Positions 1-12,700 of a DNA stretch of 64,000 nt are shown here, in pieces (positions within the stretch are counted from its first letter, which is position 1; the number at the start of each line of letters is the position of its first letter). Below the pieces are notes generated by a model. It was not told the DNA's origin. It saw only the letters and a list, made by a program, of their open reading frames with translations, and searched no databases. The translations under genes and the position numbers were made by a program. Source of the DNA: Dipylidium caninum (Eukaryota > Platyhelminthes > Cestoda > Cyclophyllidea > Dipylidiidae); NCBI GenBank assembly GCA_017562135.1, contig QEYB01000725.1, forward strand, positions 67,001 to 131,000, written 5' to 3'.

Positions 1-3000
1 TGAGGGCCTGATTAAGGCGATTTGTTGTGCTGATGGCGAGCAAGCAAGCAAGGAAGCAATAAATACCCAGGCGAAAAACCGAAATATCGGCTTCTGAATA
101 TCTCGAAATCATAGGAGGATCCTTTTCAAACCCCTCATTATTATGTATTACGATCAGGACTAGACTCTTAACCGCCACGACGCCCCTATCCTATGGTGGC
201 AGGGTCGTAAAACCATCGGGCAATCACAAATTTATTTCACATATATAAAGTTACCATAGTGTAAAAGCCATTTTTCCTAGTTGGGCAGTATGTAAACCAT
301 CACGGGTAAGTCCTAAGAAGATACGAGGTTCCTCCAAAATGTTTCTTAATCACACGTCGTATCGCAAGTATTCCTCAAAATCTCGTTCTCGTGAGGCATC
401 AGAGTTGGTAGACAAGCCATTGCTTATTGTTACCTCTTGACATCACCGCCGTGTTTATGCCACATTTCTCGTCTAAATTTACGTAATCTATCATTTCCCT
501 AATTTTCTTACTATTCCTAATCCAGAGCGCTTTGGCATTACTGCTGACCAAACATCCTTTTCATCCAACAAAGTTGTAGATTCAATAAACCATTTTCCAA
601 CCTCATGTTCTGATCAACTTAAAGCCCGTAAATATTCATTCAGTAATGCATCCCCTCACCGAAATACACTACATTTCTCCCCAACTTGTTCTGCGTTTTA
701 GTAGTCTGTCAGAGTTGTCACTTCTGCGGGATCGGACTCAAATAAGGGAGATGGTCTGCCGTCTTTCTCAACGGCATCTCTGTTTTGATTGTCGCGGCAC
801 AGGAATTATGTCTAACCTTTGTCCCTGAAGAAAGCCAACATCACTTTGCACAAATTTCACTTTATGACCTTATCAATTGTCTCTTTGTTATAGGATTAAG
901 GAATAAAACACCAAGGGGCAGCGAGATCGCAAAGTGAGAAAAAACGAAACCTCGAGTGTACAGCCTTGGCGACATGTAGTCAAAGAGTGGTAACTTTTCG
1001 CATGAGTCGATTGGCTTTTTGGGGGATGGTGACGGAGTAATTTCCATTAAATTTTGAAATTTACGACCTATACAAGGCAATTTCTTCCGGGGAACACATT
1101 CGAGAGTAAACAATGCCCCTGCTGCCCAAAACTAGCTGATGTTGTTGAATTTAACCCATAGCTTTAGTCTTCACCATGAATATATGTAACTTACTTTTTG
1201 CTTGAGCACGATCATCTGCCTTACACGCGGCCGAAAGTGGGGATCCTATCGACGTCGTACGTGCTCACCATTCGGCTGCTCACGAATTGACTCGGCCAAA
1301 CAACACTCCAAACCAGGGCCGAGTAAAAGTATCGTAGCTATTAGGCAAATATCATGATTCCTGCTGGCGATGTAAGAAATATTCTCTCCCAACCTCCGCT
1401 CTCTGTCAAACGGGAATTAAGAGGTTACACTTCGAAAAATGATATTTTTGATGATTTAGATTTCGTTAAGAAGTTGGGAAAACAGACTAAGTTTGCACTT
1501 GAGTAATCGCTAACGACTACCAGCACTGGTAGGACTGAGTAATCCCAGACATTGGGGCAATTGTATTTTCACCATGATACCCGTTTTATTGTCTGCCTAA
1601 AGGAAATCTGCGAAAATGCATTTTATCCAGTCATGCTTCACCTACACCTACCACGGCATGAGCCCCTTTGACTGGCCACACCAGCCTGTTGATGAAGTGC
1701 CAATTGCCCGGTCGTCTCAACGCGAAGTTAATGTGGAGTACAGTTTTGCCCGCGCATGCTGGGTGACTGTACGAGTTATTGTAATCAAAGTAAAACAGTA
1801 CTTATATTCCAAATGAGTATGATGTGGGACCTCCATTTTACATATGTCGAATTTTCCCAGATGGGGAAACCCCAAAAATGCAATTAATTTCCACTCTATT
1901 CATTCCTCTCCGCCAACTAACCCTTTCGCCTCACAAGCGTACAGTCGTAATAGTGAGATTACGTGGTGAATCATGTAGTTGTTTTTCTTAAACGCCAGAA
2001 ATTTTTAGCCAAAGAATGCATTTTGGACAATAAGGCCAGCGGGAGACACTTCCATCTAGAATCCTGTGTACAAGACATTTGGGGCCATTAATGAATGCGT
2101 TACTGGGCGCCTTGTCAACCAATCAAGTCTTCGTTTAAAGTCCACGTGTGAGGACTATCACTCCTCCTGCCAAGGCCATTATTAAACAAATTTGCCCGCC
2201 TGATACATGAACTCACCAAAGACACAGGGCTGGAAATTTTAGTTAGTATCGTAGAATTCCGCGCAAAAGTACCGACATTATTCATGTCGTAAGGTAACTA
2301 TTGTGGATCGGGAGGTCACGCAGCCTTGCAAAGCCATTCAACTACAAATGAAATTTATTTCACCCAAAATGCCGTAGAGAATGTAAAATCAGTATGAATC
2401 TGCATGTGAGATTCAGTATAAACCAGTAGATTGGAGACAATCACTAGACTTTACAAAAAAATCGCGTTATCACATTTAAGAATTGCCTTGGCAAAATCCC
2501 GACAGAACACTGGTAAAAATACATTCCAACTTCACCCCGTTATTTCTTAGCCAACGATTTTTAATTAAGCAATTCAAATAGCGGAATCTCCGCTTTCCGC
2601 CAAAGAACGTGGCTTTTCACTCTTAATTCCAATTGAAAGAGACTGTCAAGCAGTGCGTCAGAGAGGATTAACAGGGGTGGACTACAATTATATTATTTTG
2701 TGATGTATCCGACGATGGCAAACACTGAAAAGTTTCATACGAAGCATTTCAAAAAAGGTTTCTCAATGCACGAGGAATAGAAAATGTAAATGGGAGTGGT
2801 AAACACGAGGCACCCAGTTTAGTGATAATTTCATAAGAGTTCTGTGAAAATTTCTATACCCTTAGTTTTCTAGTCCAGATGGGATTTATACCTACTACCT
2901 TCGCAACTGTATAGGTACCTAGCACCAACTGTTATGGCACATGCGCTTTACGAAAAGACTGGGAAAGCTCCAATGCGCTAACATGCAAAACCTCTGAGTT

Positions 3001-3727
3001 TACGTCCTTCATTTACTGCATTAACGCCAAAGCTGCAAATGTCGTCATCCAAATGTCAGCATTCTCTAAACCAGGACAAGTAAATAGGAATTGTTCATCA
3101 CGTGTACGTTTCTCACCAAAATTTCACATGTTTCTATGCGAGAATTACCATATTACAGGCACACTTGTGCTCCAATAACCGCATTTCGACAATAGTTATA
3201 GTTTTACAAAAACGACATTTAAAACAGCAGCTTAAATTAAATAGGTAACTTCATGAGTCGTCCTCATATGGACAATAGGGAATAGATACGATAACACCGT
3301 AGTTGTTAAAATGGTTATGAATACAAAGTAAGGTACGCGATGGTAGGAGTCAGACTCGAGAATTGAGACTCGAAATTTGTCCAGTGCCACACATATATCA
3401 GTACTACGATTATAACGATTGCTATGCCTAAAACTCTAGAATAGATAACAACGTTTCTTGAATTTCTCATCCTAATAGAAAATACTTATTCTTCTAGCAT
3501 GTAATGATTGCACAGTGCAATACACTTTGCTCCTGCCATACATCAATTCCAAAATCTGTGTACATAAGGTCAACTTAACGCTTGTATAATCTGTACAACA
3601 TTCGTTTGATACTGTTGCAAGTGCTGAATAGTCATCTCCTTTATTAAAGGTAGCGATAATGCCAAGCCTTTGTGTTAAGGCCAACTCTAGTGACGCTTTA
3701 GCCTAAGTGTTCACTGTTTGTTCCCCG
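1..3727. other. No recognisable gene
   Basis: This AT-rich stretch lies upstream of the AP-3 delta start codon. Only short open frames (up to about 85 codons) occur on either strand, and none has splice-flanked, protein-like content or a family match I can see. It probably holds the promoter and 5' untranslated region of the AP-3 delta gene near its right end, but I cannot point to a specific element. Confidence 0.5.
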
Positions 3728-6700
3728 ATGGCACTCTCCGCTGTTAAAACGACGCTGGAGAGGGCATTGGATAAAGACCTTTCTGATCTCGTCAGGGGAA
3801 TAAGATCACACAAAGACAACGAGGTATACATTAGGCTGTTATTCTGGTTTTCTAGGCCAAATATATAAACGAATGCCTTGACGAAATTAAAGATGAGTTA
3901 AAAACGGGAAACATAGCGTCCAAGGCCAACGCCGTTAATAAACTGGCCTACGTAATGAATATTTATAGGATGATCTTTAGCTTCAAATGCTTGGATATGA
4001 TATTTCTTGGTCTGCTTTCAATATAATTGAGGTCATGAGCAGTCCCAAATTTTCCTATAAAGTGAGTTCACCAACTTAGGTCCTACCTAATCTTTAGAGA
4101 ATCGGTTATTTAGCTGCATCACAATGCTTTGGTGAGCAAACTGATGTTCTAATGCTTGCAACTAATCTCATCAGGAAAGTGAGTTTTTGTACTATCTAAA
4201 CGATCATCGAGACTAGGACTTAAGTAGTGGGAAGTTGTACGATACAAGTATTGCGCTTTCTGGTCTATCTTGTTTTGTAACTCCCGACTTGGCGAAGGAT
4301 CTTTGTGATGATATTTTGGCCTTGGTATTTTATTACCCTTTTACTAAGTAAAATTATAGACTATGTCGCCTAAACCGTACATAGCGAAAAAGGCAATCCT
4401 CTTATTGTACAAAGTTTTTTTAAAAAACCCCGATGCTCTTCGCACGGCCTTTCCACGCCTCCGTAAGAAATTAGAAGACCCAGACCCAGGTTTGATCCTT
4501 CTAACATGATGATTCTTTCCTAGATGTCCAGTCAGCTGCAGTAATGTTATTTGCGAATTGGCCCGGAAAAACCCTAAAAATTATCTCTCCCTTTCTCCTG
4601 TCTTCTTTAAACTTATGACTACTTCAACCAACAACTGGGTGCTTATTAAAATAATTAAACTGGTTGGTTCTTCATTTTTAAATGGTTCATTCGTTTAGTT
4701 CGGTGCCCTTACTCCATTGGAACCGCGACTGGGTAAAAAACTTATCGAACCCCTTACGAATCTCATTCACAAGTAATTTTCTTGTTTTTATTTCATTGCT
4801 TATTATTAGAAGCACTATCTATTACTGGGTTGATAATTGAGACAAAATTCTATAGAATTTTTCAGAGCTTCCTTGATCAAGTCTGCTGATTCAACTGTCA
4901 ATTGTTTTAGCGAGTTAGGCCGATATCGACATCTGTTCTATTGCCCAAATGGTCTTTCCAAATGCCACCTATATAGTCATTTACTTGACACAACCGATTA
5001 ACCTTCGTAGGTTGGTATAGAATGAGCGTAGGGAATAGTAGAATGACCCGACCTATGACCTTAAAGCAACAATTTTCTTTGTGGGCTGAATTTGAATAAA
5101 CACAAATTGGTGAGCTGAAAATCGGGATCACGTATTGTACATTATTTTCTTTCCTTTTGTGCACATGTAGCACCTCGGCAATGTCACTGCTCTACGAATG
5201 CATCAACACAGTACTGGCGGGTGAGTCAGTCATGAGTTATATGCACGAGCTGCTCTCTTTTGGCCCTTTTACTGCACAACTTTCTTCATGCTCCAAATTG
5301 GGTTTTTACAACACGCTCTATTATTTGTCGACGAAGTTGTTTGCTTCATTGGGATTCTAGAGTAAAACTTGGACACGATTTCAGAAACATGTGAACCTCT
5401 CTCCTATTCACCTCGCGGCAAAATTTTTCGCTTTACTACTCGTCTTGTGTATCGGTAATTTTTAAAAACTTCGCTTGGCTTTGCACTCAAATTAACTTGC
5501 TTCCGGTTAGATTTAAAAAAATATGGTCCATTTTCACATCAGTTGAGTATCTTGATGATTTTCCCATAGCCATTTTTTGGCCCTTCTGTTAATGTGGTTA
5601 ACGCTACTGCAGCATGTTTCCTTTTTTCATCAACTTCTACCTACCAAAGTTGACGCTTGCGTACCTCCTACATGCAAAATTCTCAGTAAATCTCTACGGC
5701 GAAGTTGTTCGATTCATTGTTAAAGCTCACTATTTATTTGCTTAAACAATTAGACAGTTGTTGTGGAACATTTCATTGTGGATACTTAAACGGTATCATT
5801 TTTTGCTCCTGTTTGTAGAATCGTCTTGTAATTTATGTGATTCATTATCTCTGACTTGTAATCCTCTCTAATCTCATTAATTTTGTTAAATTTTGTCAGG
5901 TTGGTGAACTTGAAGCCCCATTACAAAATTTAAGTTTTATGTCATTGAAACTGAATGCAGTAGAACACCCAATTAACCCCAATGGAACTGTCTTCTAGCC
6001 TTGGTTCAGATATGTACCCGAGAATCCACCTTATGATAGTTAAATGTCCTTGGAATATTTTTCGTACCTTAAAACATTGCTGCGCCATAGTAGTAAATCG
6101 TCTCTTAATTTCATGAACATTCTGTGAACAACCGACCGCCTGCTTTTTTCCCCATTCTCTTTTGATGTACAGGCTGGCTCCACCTTCTCCCTTGAGACTT
6201 TTTTTTTAATTTTGGCTGACATAGTGCCTTAATGACTAAAGAATTGTTCGTTGGTTTCTTATCGCGGATAGGTGTAAAACGCAATTACCATGACAATGGC
6301 CATCATTATTAACTTGTATTCAACTTTATCTTGAAGATAGGCTGTTATTCTAATTTTGTTGGCTTCTTCTGTGATGCCGTTTATATCTTAGACGAAGTCA
6401 TTTAAGGAATTTACATCACATTTGAATCAAAACGCTAAGCTAAAGCTGCATCTTTCGCAGACAATTTGTTCTTTTGTCTGTCGTTGTTCACATATTAACG
6501 TTTTAATTTTTTTTCCAATTCCTCTTCCTCCACACCTTTACTTTCCCCATCGAATTGGCCAATTCCCTGCGTTGGGGATATTTTGGCGAATGTATTTTTT
6601 GGTTTGTGCATGTGTTAATGATTTGTCGGGACCTCCTATTTGTTGTTTTCGTTTCAAAATTGCCGCACCTCTGATGGACATTCTTGGCATGAATTACGTG

Positions 6701-9700
6701 TTAATTGTGCCTCTCGTTTGCATGACTTCAAATTTTGATTATATCTGTCTGAAGTTCTCCTTTCCATCTCTTCAGGCGTGCCCGACCACCATGCCTCGAT
6801 CCAGGTGAGCCCCTTCTCTTGCTCTTAACCAATGCCAGAAACAAACTAATTAAGGGAGCATAAAGTTACTTCCCTTTAAATTGATGGCTTCTCAATAAAC
6901 ATTCTATCCTTAATAAAGGGTTTTGGGACTCTGTAAAGCGATAGTGTTCGATTGCAAAATGTGGACTGGATAATGGTGTGCTAGGAACATATATAATTAA
7001 GATTGATGCCACACAAATTCAATCGGGCCATCTGATGTCCCATAAATAATGTTTGTCTTCTGTCAGACTGGTTTTACGAACGTCGGTTTACGAAATATTC
7101 AATAAAGAGAATGACAGTTATGCTACGGTAAATGTCCCTTTGTTTCCACTGCTTTTTTGCCCAAGAAAATAGACCAAGCCGTTTTGCCGGAGCATTCCAT
7201 AATCTTCTAACGGCACCACTTTCTTATGTGGTCAAATTTTTGATACTAACGTGACACATCATATGTAGATAAAGATTTCTGGATGTGAGATTTGGTTAAT
7301 CAAATATAGTGTAAGGTAATTCTTTGAATTTTCTACTGAGCTGGATTTGTGGCGCTGCTTGGGCGTCTATGTCCGAATTATGCACAATAATCTCTCCTCG
7401 ACGCATGTTCTTTTTACCATTTTTAGTGCATTCATCCCAGATCGAATTCCGTTCCTAGATTTTATTCCAGATTTAAGTATTCGCCATAGATGCCTTTCAG
7501 CATCATCCCAAGATTGTTTTTCACACCCATGGTTTACTTGGATTTAAGATCATTTTTTGGTGTCTGTAGAGCCCTTTTACTCACTTAAAACTGGAGCTTG
7601 GCAAAAGTGTTCAAAGCCAGTTAAGTGTGACTACTCATGATCTCTTGTACTTTGCAGTTATGTGTTCAAAAATTGCGAATTCTCATTGAGGACTCCGACC
7701 AGAACTGTGAGTTGCTTACGATGCCCCTCTGCTTCTGCTTAAAATTCCTTTTGTCGGTTCTTCCGGTCATTAAAAGCGACCGATCCGGAACGGAAAGCAG
7801 AGTTTCAGCGACAGTTATTATTAAGCTCTCTCTCTTAAAATACAGCTCCCAGCGATTGATTTTTTGACGATTGGGAATCTTTGACTTCGCTTTGAACGTA
7901 TACAATTTGCCTTTTATCTCTCACTCTGTTCATGTTGAGCTTCTAAATTGCTTATAAGGAAACCAGACATTCTGGTCCACAAACTCAGAAGAATTTTTAC
8001 TACATAACTATCTTTAGCCTATAAAATCATGGCTATGTTAGCATACTTTCACGGTTATTAGTGTATGGGAGCATTTCGCAATACAATAATATTAAATCAC
8101 CTAAACTTTTGCTCAACCGTGACCCGTGCGCGAATTCTCACTTTGAACTATGGTATGACCACTTGCTCCAAAAATGGTGTCACCCGACACATTAAGATGT
8201 AATGTTTATGAGGTGGCATGAAAGTGGAGCACAAACACTAGTGTTACTGTGGGTTTGGTTATTCTGTCCCCTAATCCACTTTTGATTAGCAAATGATACG
8301 TTTGATGCTAACCAAACCGATGGATTGTTGTGGGGCTATTAGCGTTGAAGTCTATTTACGTAAGCACTAAGTCAGCTCTTCTAAATGGGATCAATCCAAA
8401 AATTTCGGTCTAAAAGGTGTTTGCTGCAATGAACTTATGTGCACTGACAAAGCAATTGTGTTCATATGTGATGAAATTACTGGAAGGCTTTGGAATCGAA
8501 TTTGGCATGTTTTCGGTCTGTATGGTAGTCTTAATTTTTATCTGTAAGAGGGGGATAAATCGACTAAAAGTAATTTGCACATGTCCGTAAATACTAATGA
8601 TCGACAAATAATTTGTTCTCTGCATGAATTTTAAGTTTTTTTCGGAATAAAACCAATGTACTTTTGTTGGTAATCAAATAAGTGGTATTTCAGTAAAATA
8701 TCTTGGGCTACTGGCAATGGGCAAGATCTTGCGCCATCACCCGAAGAGTGTGCAGGCGCACAAAGACCTCATCCTCGCCTGTCTCGACGATCGCGACGAG
8801 TCGATTAGGCTGCGGGCACTAGACCTCCTTCACGGTATGGTGAGTCGAGCCAACTTGCTAGAGATTGTGCGCAGTCTCGTGCGCCACCTCAATGCTCCCG
8901 AGATCGGTGCTCACTTCCGGGCCGAACTGATTGCAACAGTAGTGCGAATTTGCTCTCAGGGCAATTACCAATACATACTCTCATTTGAATGGTAAGTCTT
9001 CAAGTTTTATAATACTTTTACATACTTTATCAAATCAGCCCTCTTATAGATGTAGGAACGTTCATTCTGAGTAGTTTGCTTTGGTGAATTTCATCTGATC
9101 GCCTCCAAAGCTAGGTAAATGCCACCCTTTTTACGCATAGACGATCGAGTTCATGATTGCAAGCGGTTTAATTAAATTTAAATTGAATAGAAGTGAAATT
9201 TTCCCTAGAAGAATGGTCTGGTAAAGTTATAGATAAATAATTGCCTCGTTCAGCTCATTGAGAGATTAAGTTGTTTGGAGTAGAGAGAAATCATGGGCGG
9301 TCTCGTATATGAATTAATCAAATGATTACTTGACTAATAGTGAATAGATGGGGCTTCTGAGTTGGTTCACTTCCTCTTCCCATAGGTTTGCATGCAAGGG
9401 GTTCCAGAAATGTTTTACTTAGACGACGCTTGGTTGTATCACTGAATAAATAAGCTCGCCTATGAAGGAATAGTTAAGAATGAATTATGTGCTTTACTTC
9501 CACGAAATGTATGTGGATCGTTGAATGAATAACCTGTTGTTTATGACAAAAAAATACCGATAGATCCTTGCTTATTGGATCAGTGAAGGAGTCGTTTGAA
9601 CGCCAAACATTAAGATGTTGCCTGTGGGCATGGCCCAATTGATGGTTCATATGTAGAATCGGTGGAGGAGCGATGGGGGTTAGTTTATTCGATTTAAAAA

Positions 9701-12700
9701 ATCATCTTAGCTGGATATGACGGGAGCTTAGCATCTCGAATACGTAGATTAATTCACTGTTTTTTATCGCATGGGCAAGTAGATGAATGATCGGTTTTCT
9801 AAACAAACGCCTTTTGAGTTAGCTGACTATTTATTATTCACTGAAATTCTCTACCCACTTTCTTTCCCAGTCATTTAAAATTTGTCCGAAAGAGGTATGG
9901 ATGGGATAGTGACACAAAAAAATAGGCTAGGAGACTGGGCTTTAAGTTGGTCACTCGGGAGCGCAGCCATAGAGGCATAGTCAGTTAAATTATCTCTTGG
10001 CCTACCGGATATGCGGTTATAGGAGGAAGCTCCACGACTGTTGAATGACCGACCGGATAAGTGATATACTTTTGGTTTTTGTCGGCAAGACTTCCGCGTG
10101 ATCCATGTCTGAAAAAATATACGAATGATTGGGGTTTTGACCAGGAGAGTGGTTTCTGCAGATTTGATTTCATAAATGGCTCATGGTAAATTAACCAGGG
10201 GAAGGTTGAATAGGTTAATTTGAGGTTATAAATTCTGAAACGGGTGTTGAATATAAGTAGAAAACAGGAAGTATAATTTTTCGCATTATTTTATTCGATC
10301 GAGATTAATTCCATTGGCATATACAAATCGCTGCCAACGATAGGGTAAGGCATATATGTCTTTTTGAAAAATATCTTTGTTTTAAAAGTTAATAAACGCC
10401 TCAAAAATTTTTATAGTGTTGTTTTGGTTATTGTCTCATTTTTCTCTTAAAAATAATTCGTAATTACGGAAAAGGTAATAATTGGTCGGCCGTCGAAATA
10501 TCGGGGCAATATGGAGGATGTAGTAGAAGCTCACATTGTCGAGAAATCAATTTGTCAGCAGTAACTGAAGCTTTATGTGGTCTTTAAGCGTTATCATGCA
10601 GTAATATTGCGTAGTGCCAGTTGAGCAATGCTGTCTGTTTCTTCATGTTTCTCATGCATGACATCAATTTCACGGCAGTAGGAGCCCGCCATTGTTGTGG
10701 CTTCACTTGATTATGGGAATGAATAATGGATCACTCCTTGGGTATTCCACCATAAGCTAACCATAACTTTTTTGATGAAATTTCATCTTATGATGTGTCC
10801 TAGAGCTCTATTATTTTACCCATTTGCTTTATCGTTTCTCATTATCGCACAATATCCGCTTTTTGTCACAAATGTTGATTTTGTCTAAAAATGGCGGCAA
10901 TCGTGTATTGCTGAGCAACAAACATGCGGACTTACCCTTGCGTCCGTTCATATGGCTGACACGTGAGTCCAACTTTTTCTGTACTTATTGCACGCAAATG
11001 ATATAACAGCCTTAGCTGTATGCCTAGTTCCTAGGCTAGACCCGAGTTCAGGAATAGTTGTGTGGGTCAGATTCCATAGTCATCCTTCATTCTTTCGCGT
11101 TAATAACACGGGGTGATTGACTTTCACAGCGTTCGTTGTCGATACTCACATTGCCAAAACGAAATTTTTGGAACCAATATTGAGCCACTTTTTATTAGCG
11201 GACCCATCTCGAATGCCTCATTAATGTTTCTCGAAACTGAAGCTGCGCTATGAGTCAATTTGAATTCGTACAACAAAAGTAGATGCAAATCATGTTTTGT
11301 TTCCAACTGGTTTCGGTGAATAGTAAAATAAAAATGCGGTACAAACAGAGCCAGAACTTAACAAAATGTTTAAGAAGAATGCTGTTAAAATAAAGAAATA
11401 TAAATATCGGGCGCAGTTTGAAATGAATCAGTCACAGCTGAACACAGAATAAGTAAAAATGTCCTTTTCATAGTTTTCAACCTTATAAATTTGTTATAAT
11501 TGAATAATTTGGACAATTATGGAAGTCGAACCGCCGGTTGGATCACAGGGCGCCTATCAAATATATGGAAGTTTTCAAAGTAACTGGCAGAAGGGATAGT
11601 GGAGGAGGGCAATACTTTTACGAACCACGTTTATTTAAAGCGTTATTAATGACCGACAGACAGCAGAGCTTATGAAGAACTGCTATCGAAATTTGTACTG
11701 ACGGACGAAAGGCAAACTCATCAGATAAGCTAATGAATGGTAGCAGTGTCAGATGATTGCGTAGACACGTAAGTGTAAGTGTATGTGGGGAATTGTTGCT
11801 GAGTGGATATGACATCGGCTAAAGTTTTTTTTACTAAGTGGCTCTGGTCGCCTTACCGAATGCGGAATTCCTTTTCTATCATCGGGAAAAAATTAGATAG
11901 CCTGGTCCATGGATGCGAGATCTGCAGCTTCATTGTCCATGGATGTTTCGATGAGAGTTGGGTAGGCGTTGTGATTAAGTGGATTTACGGATAATTCAAT
12001 GGGAGTTAGGGTGGTGTTGAAGTCACATTCGGGGCCTGACTTGATGCTGTTTCATCTTCCACAAAGGTATATCTCCGTTTTGATCGAGCTGGCCCAGTTG
12101 AACATTGGTAGAAATGGTGAAATTCTTGCCAATCAACTCCTCGATGTGGCCGTTCGTGTAGCATCTGTTCGACCTTTCGCAGTTAGCCAAATGGTAGTCT
12201 GCCCACTTTTCAACCTCTCTTAAATTGTGAATATTTGTTGTCTGTTAGGTATTTCGCACCAATCGCATCTACTTTATAACACAATTTTAGGCGATATTTT
12301 TGCGTTCTTACAAGAGTATGATAACCCACTCCAATCAGTCCTCTCTGCATGATATAATATATGCGGCTGCTTGGATCTGCGGAGAATATGCTGGGCAAGT
12401 AGTACTTACATGTAACTTTTCTGTTTGAAATTTTTTCATGTTTCTCCCTTTCCAATAAATCGTCTTAGTATTTCTGCCAACATGCATTCGATAGCACCTT
12501 GTCACTTTTTTTTAGTTTCCTTGAGGAGCCTCGACAAACTCTGGAAGCTATGTTAGAGACCGCTAGCTTGGTCGATCTTCGTGGACACATCCAATCTGTG
12601 TTGGTTCTGAATTCTTTAAAACTTTATTGTAAACTTGCGGCTAAATGGTTCGGTGAAATGACTGGTGGCTACGCGGTGGAGAGCTCATTGTTGCATCCGT

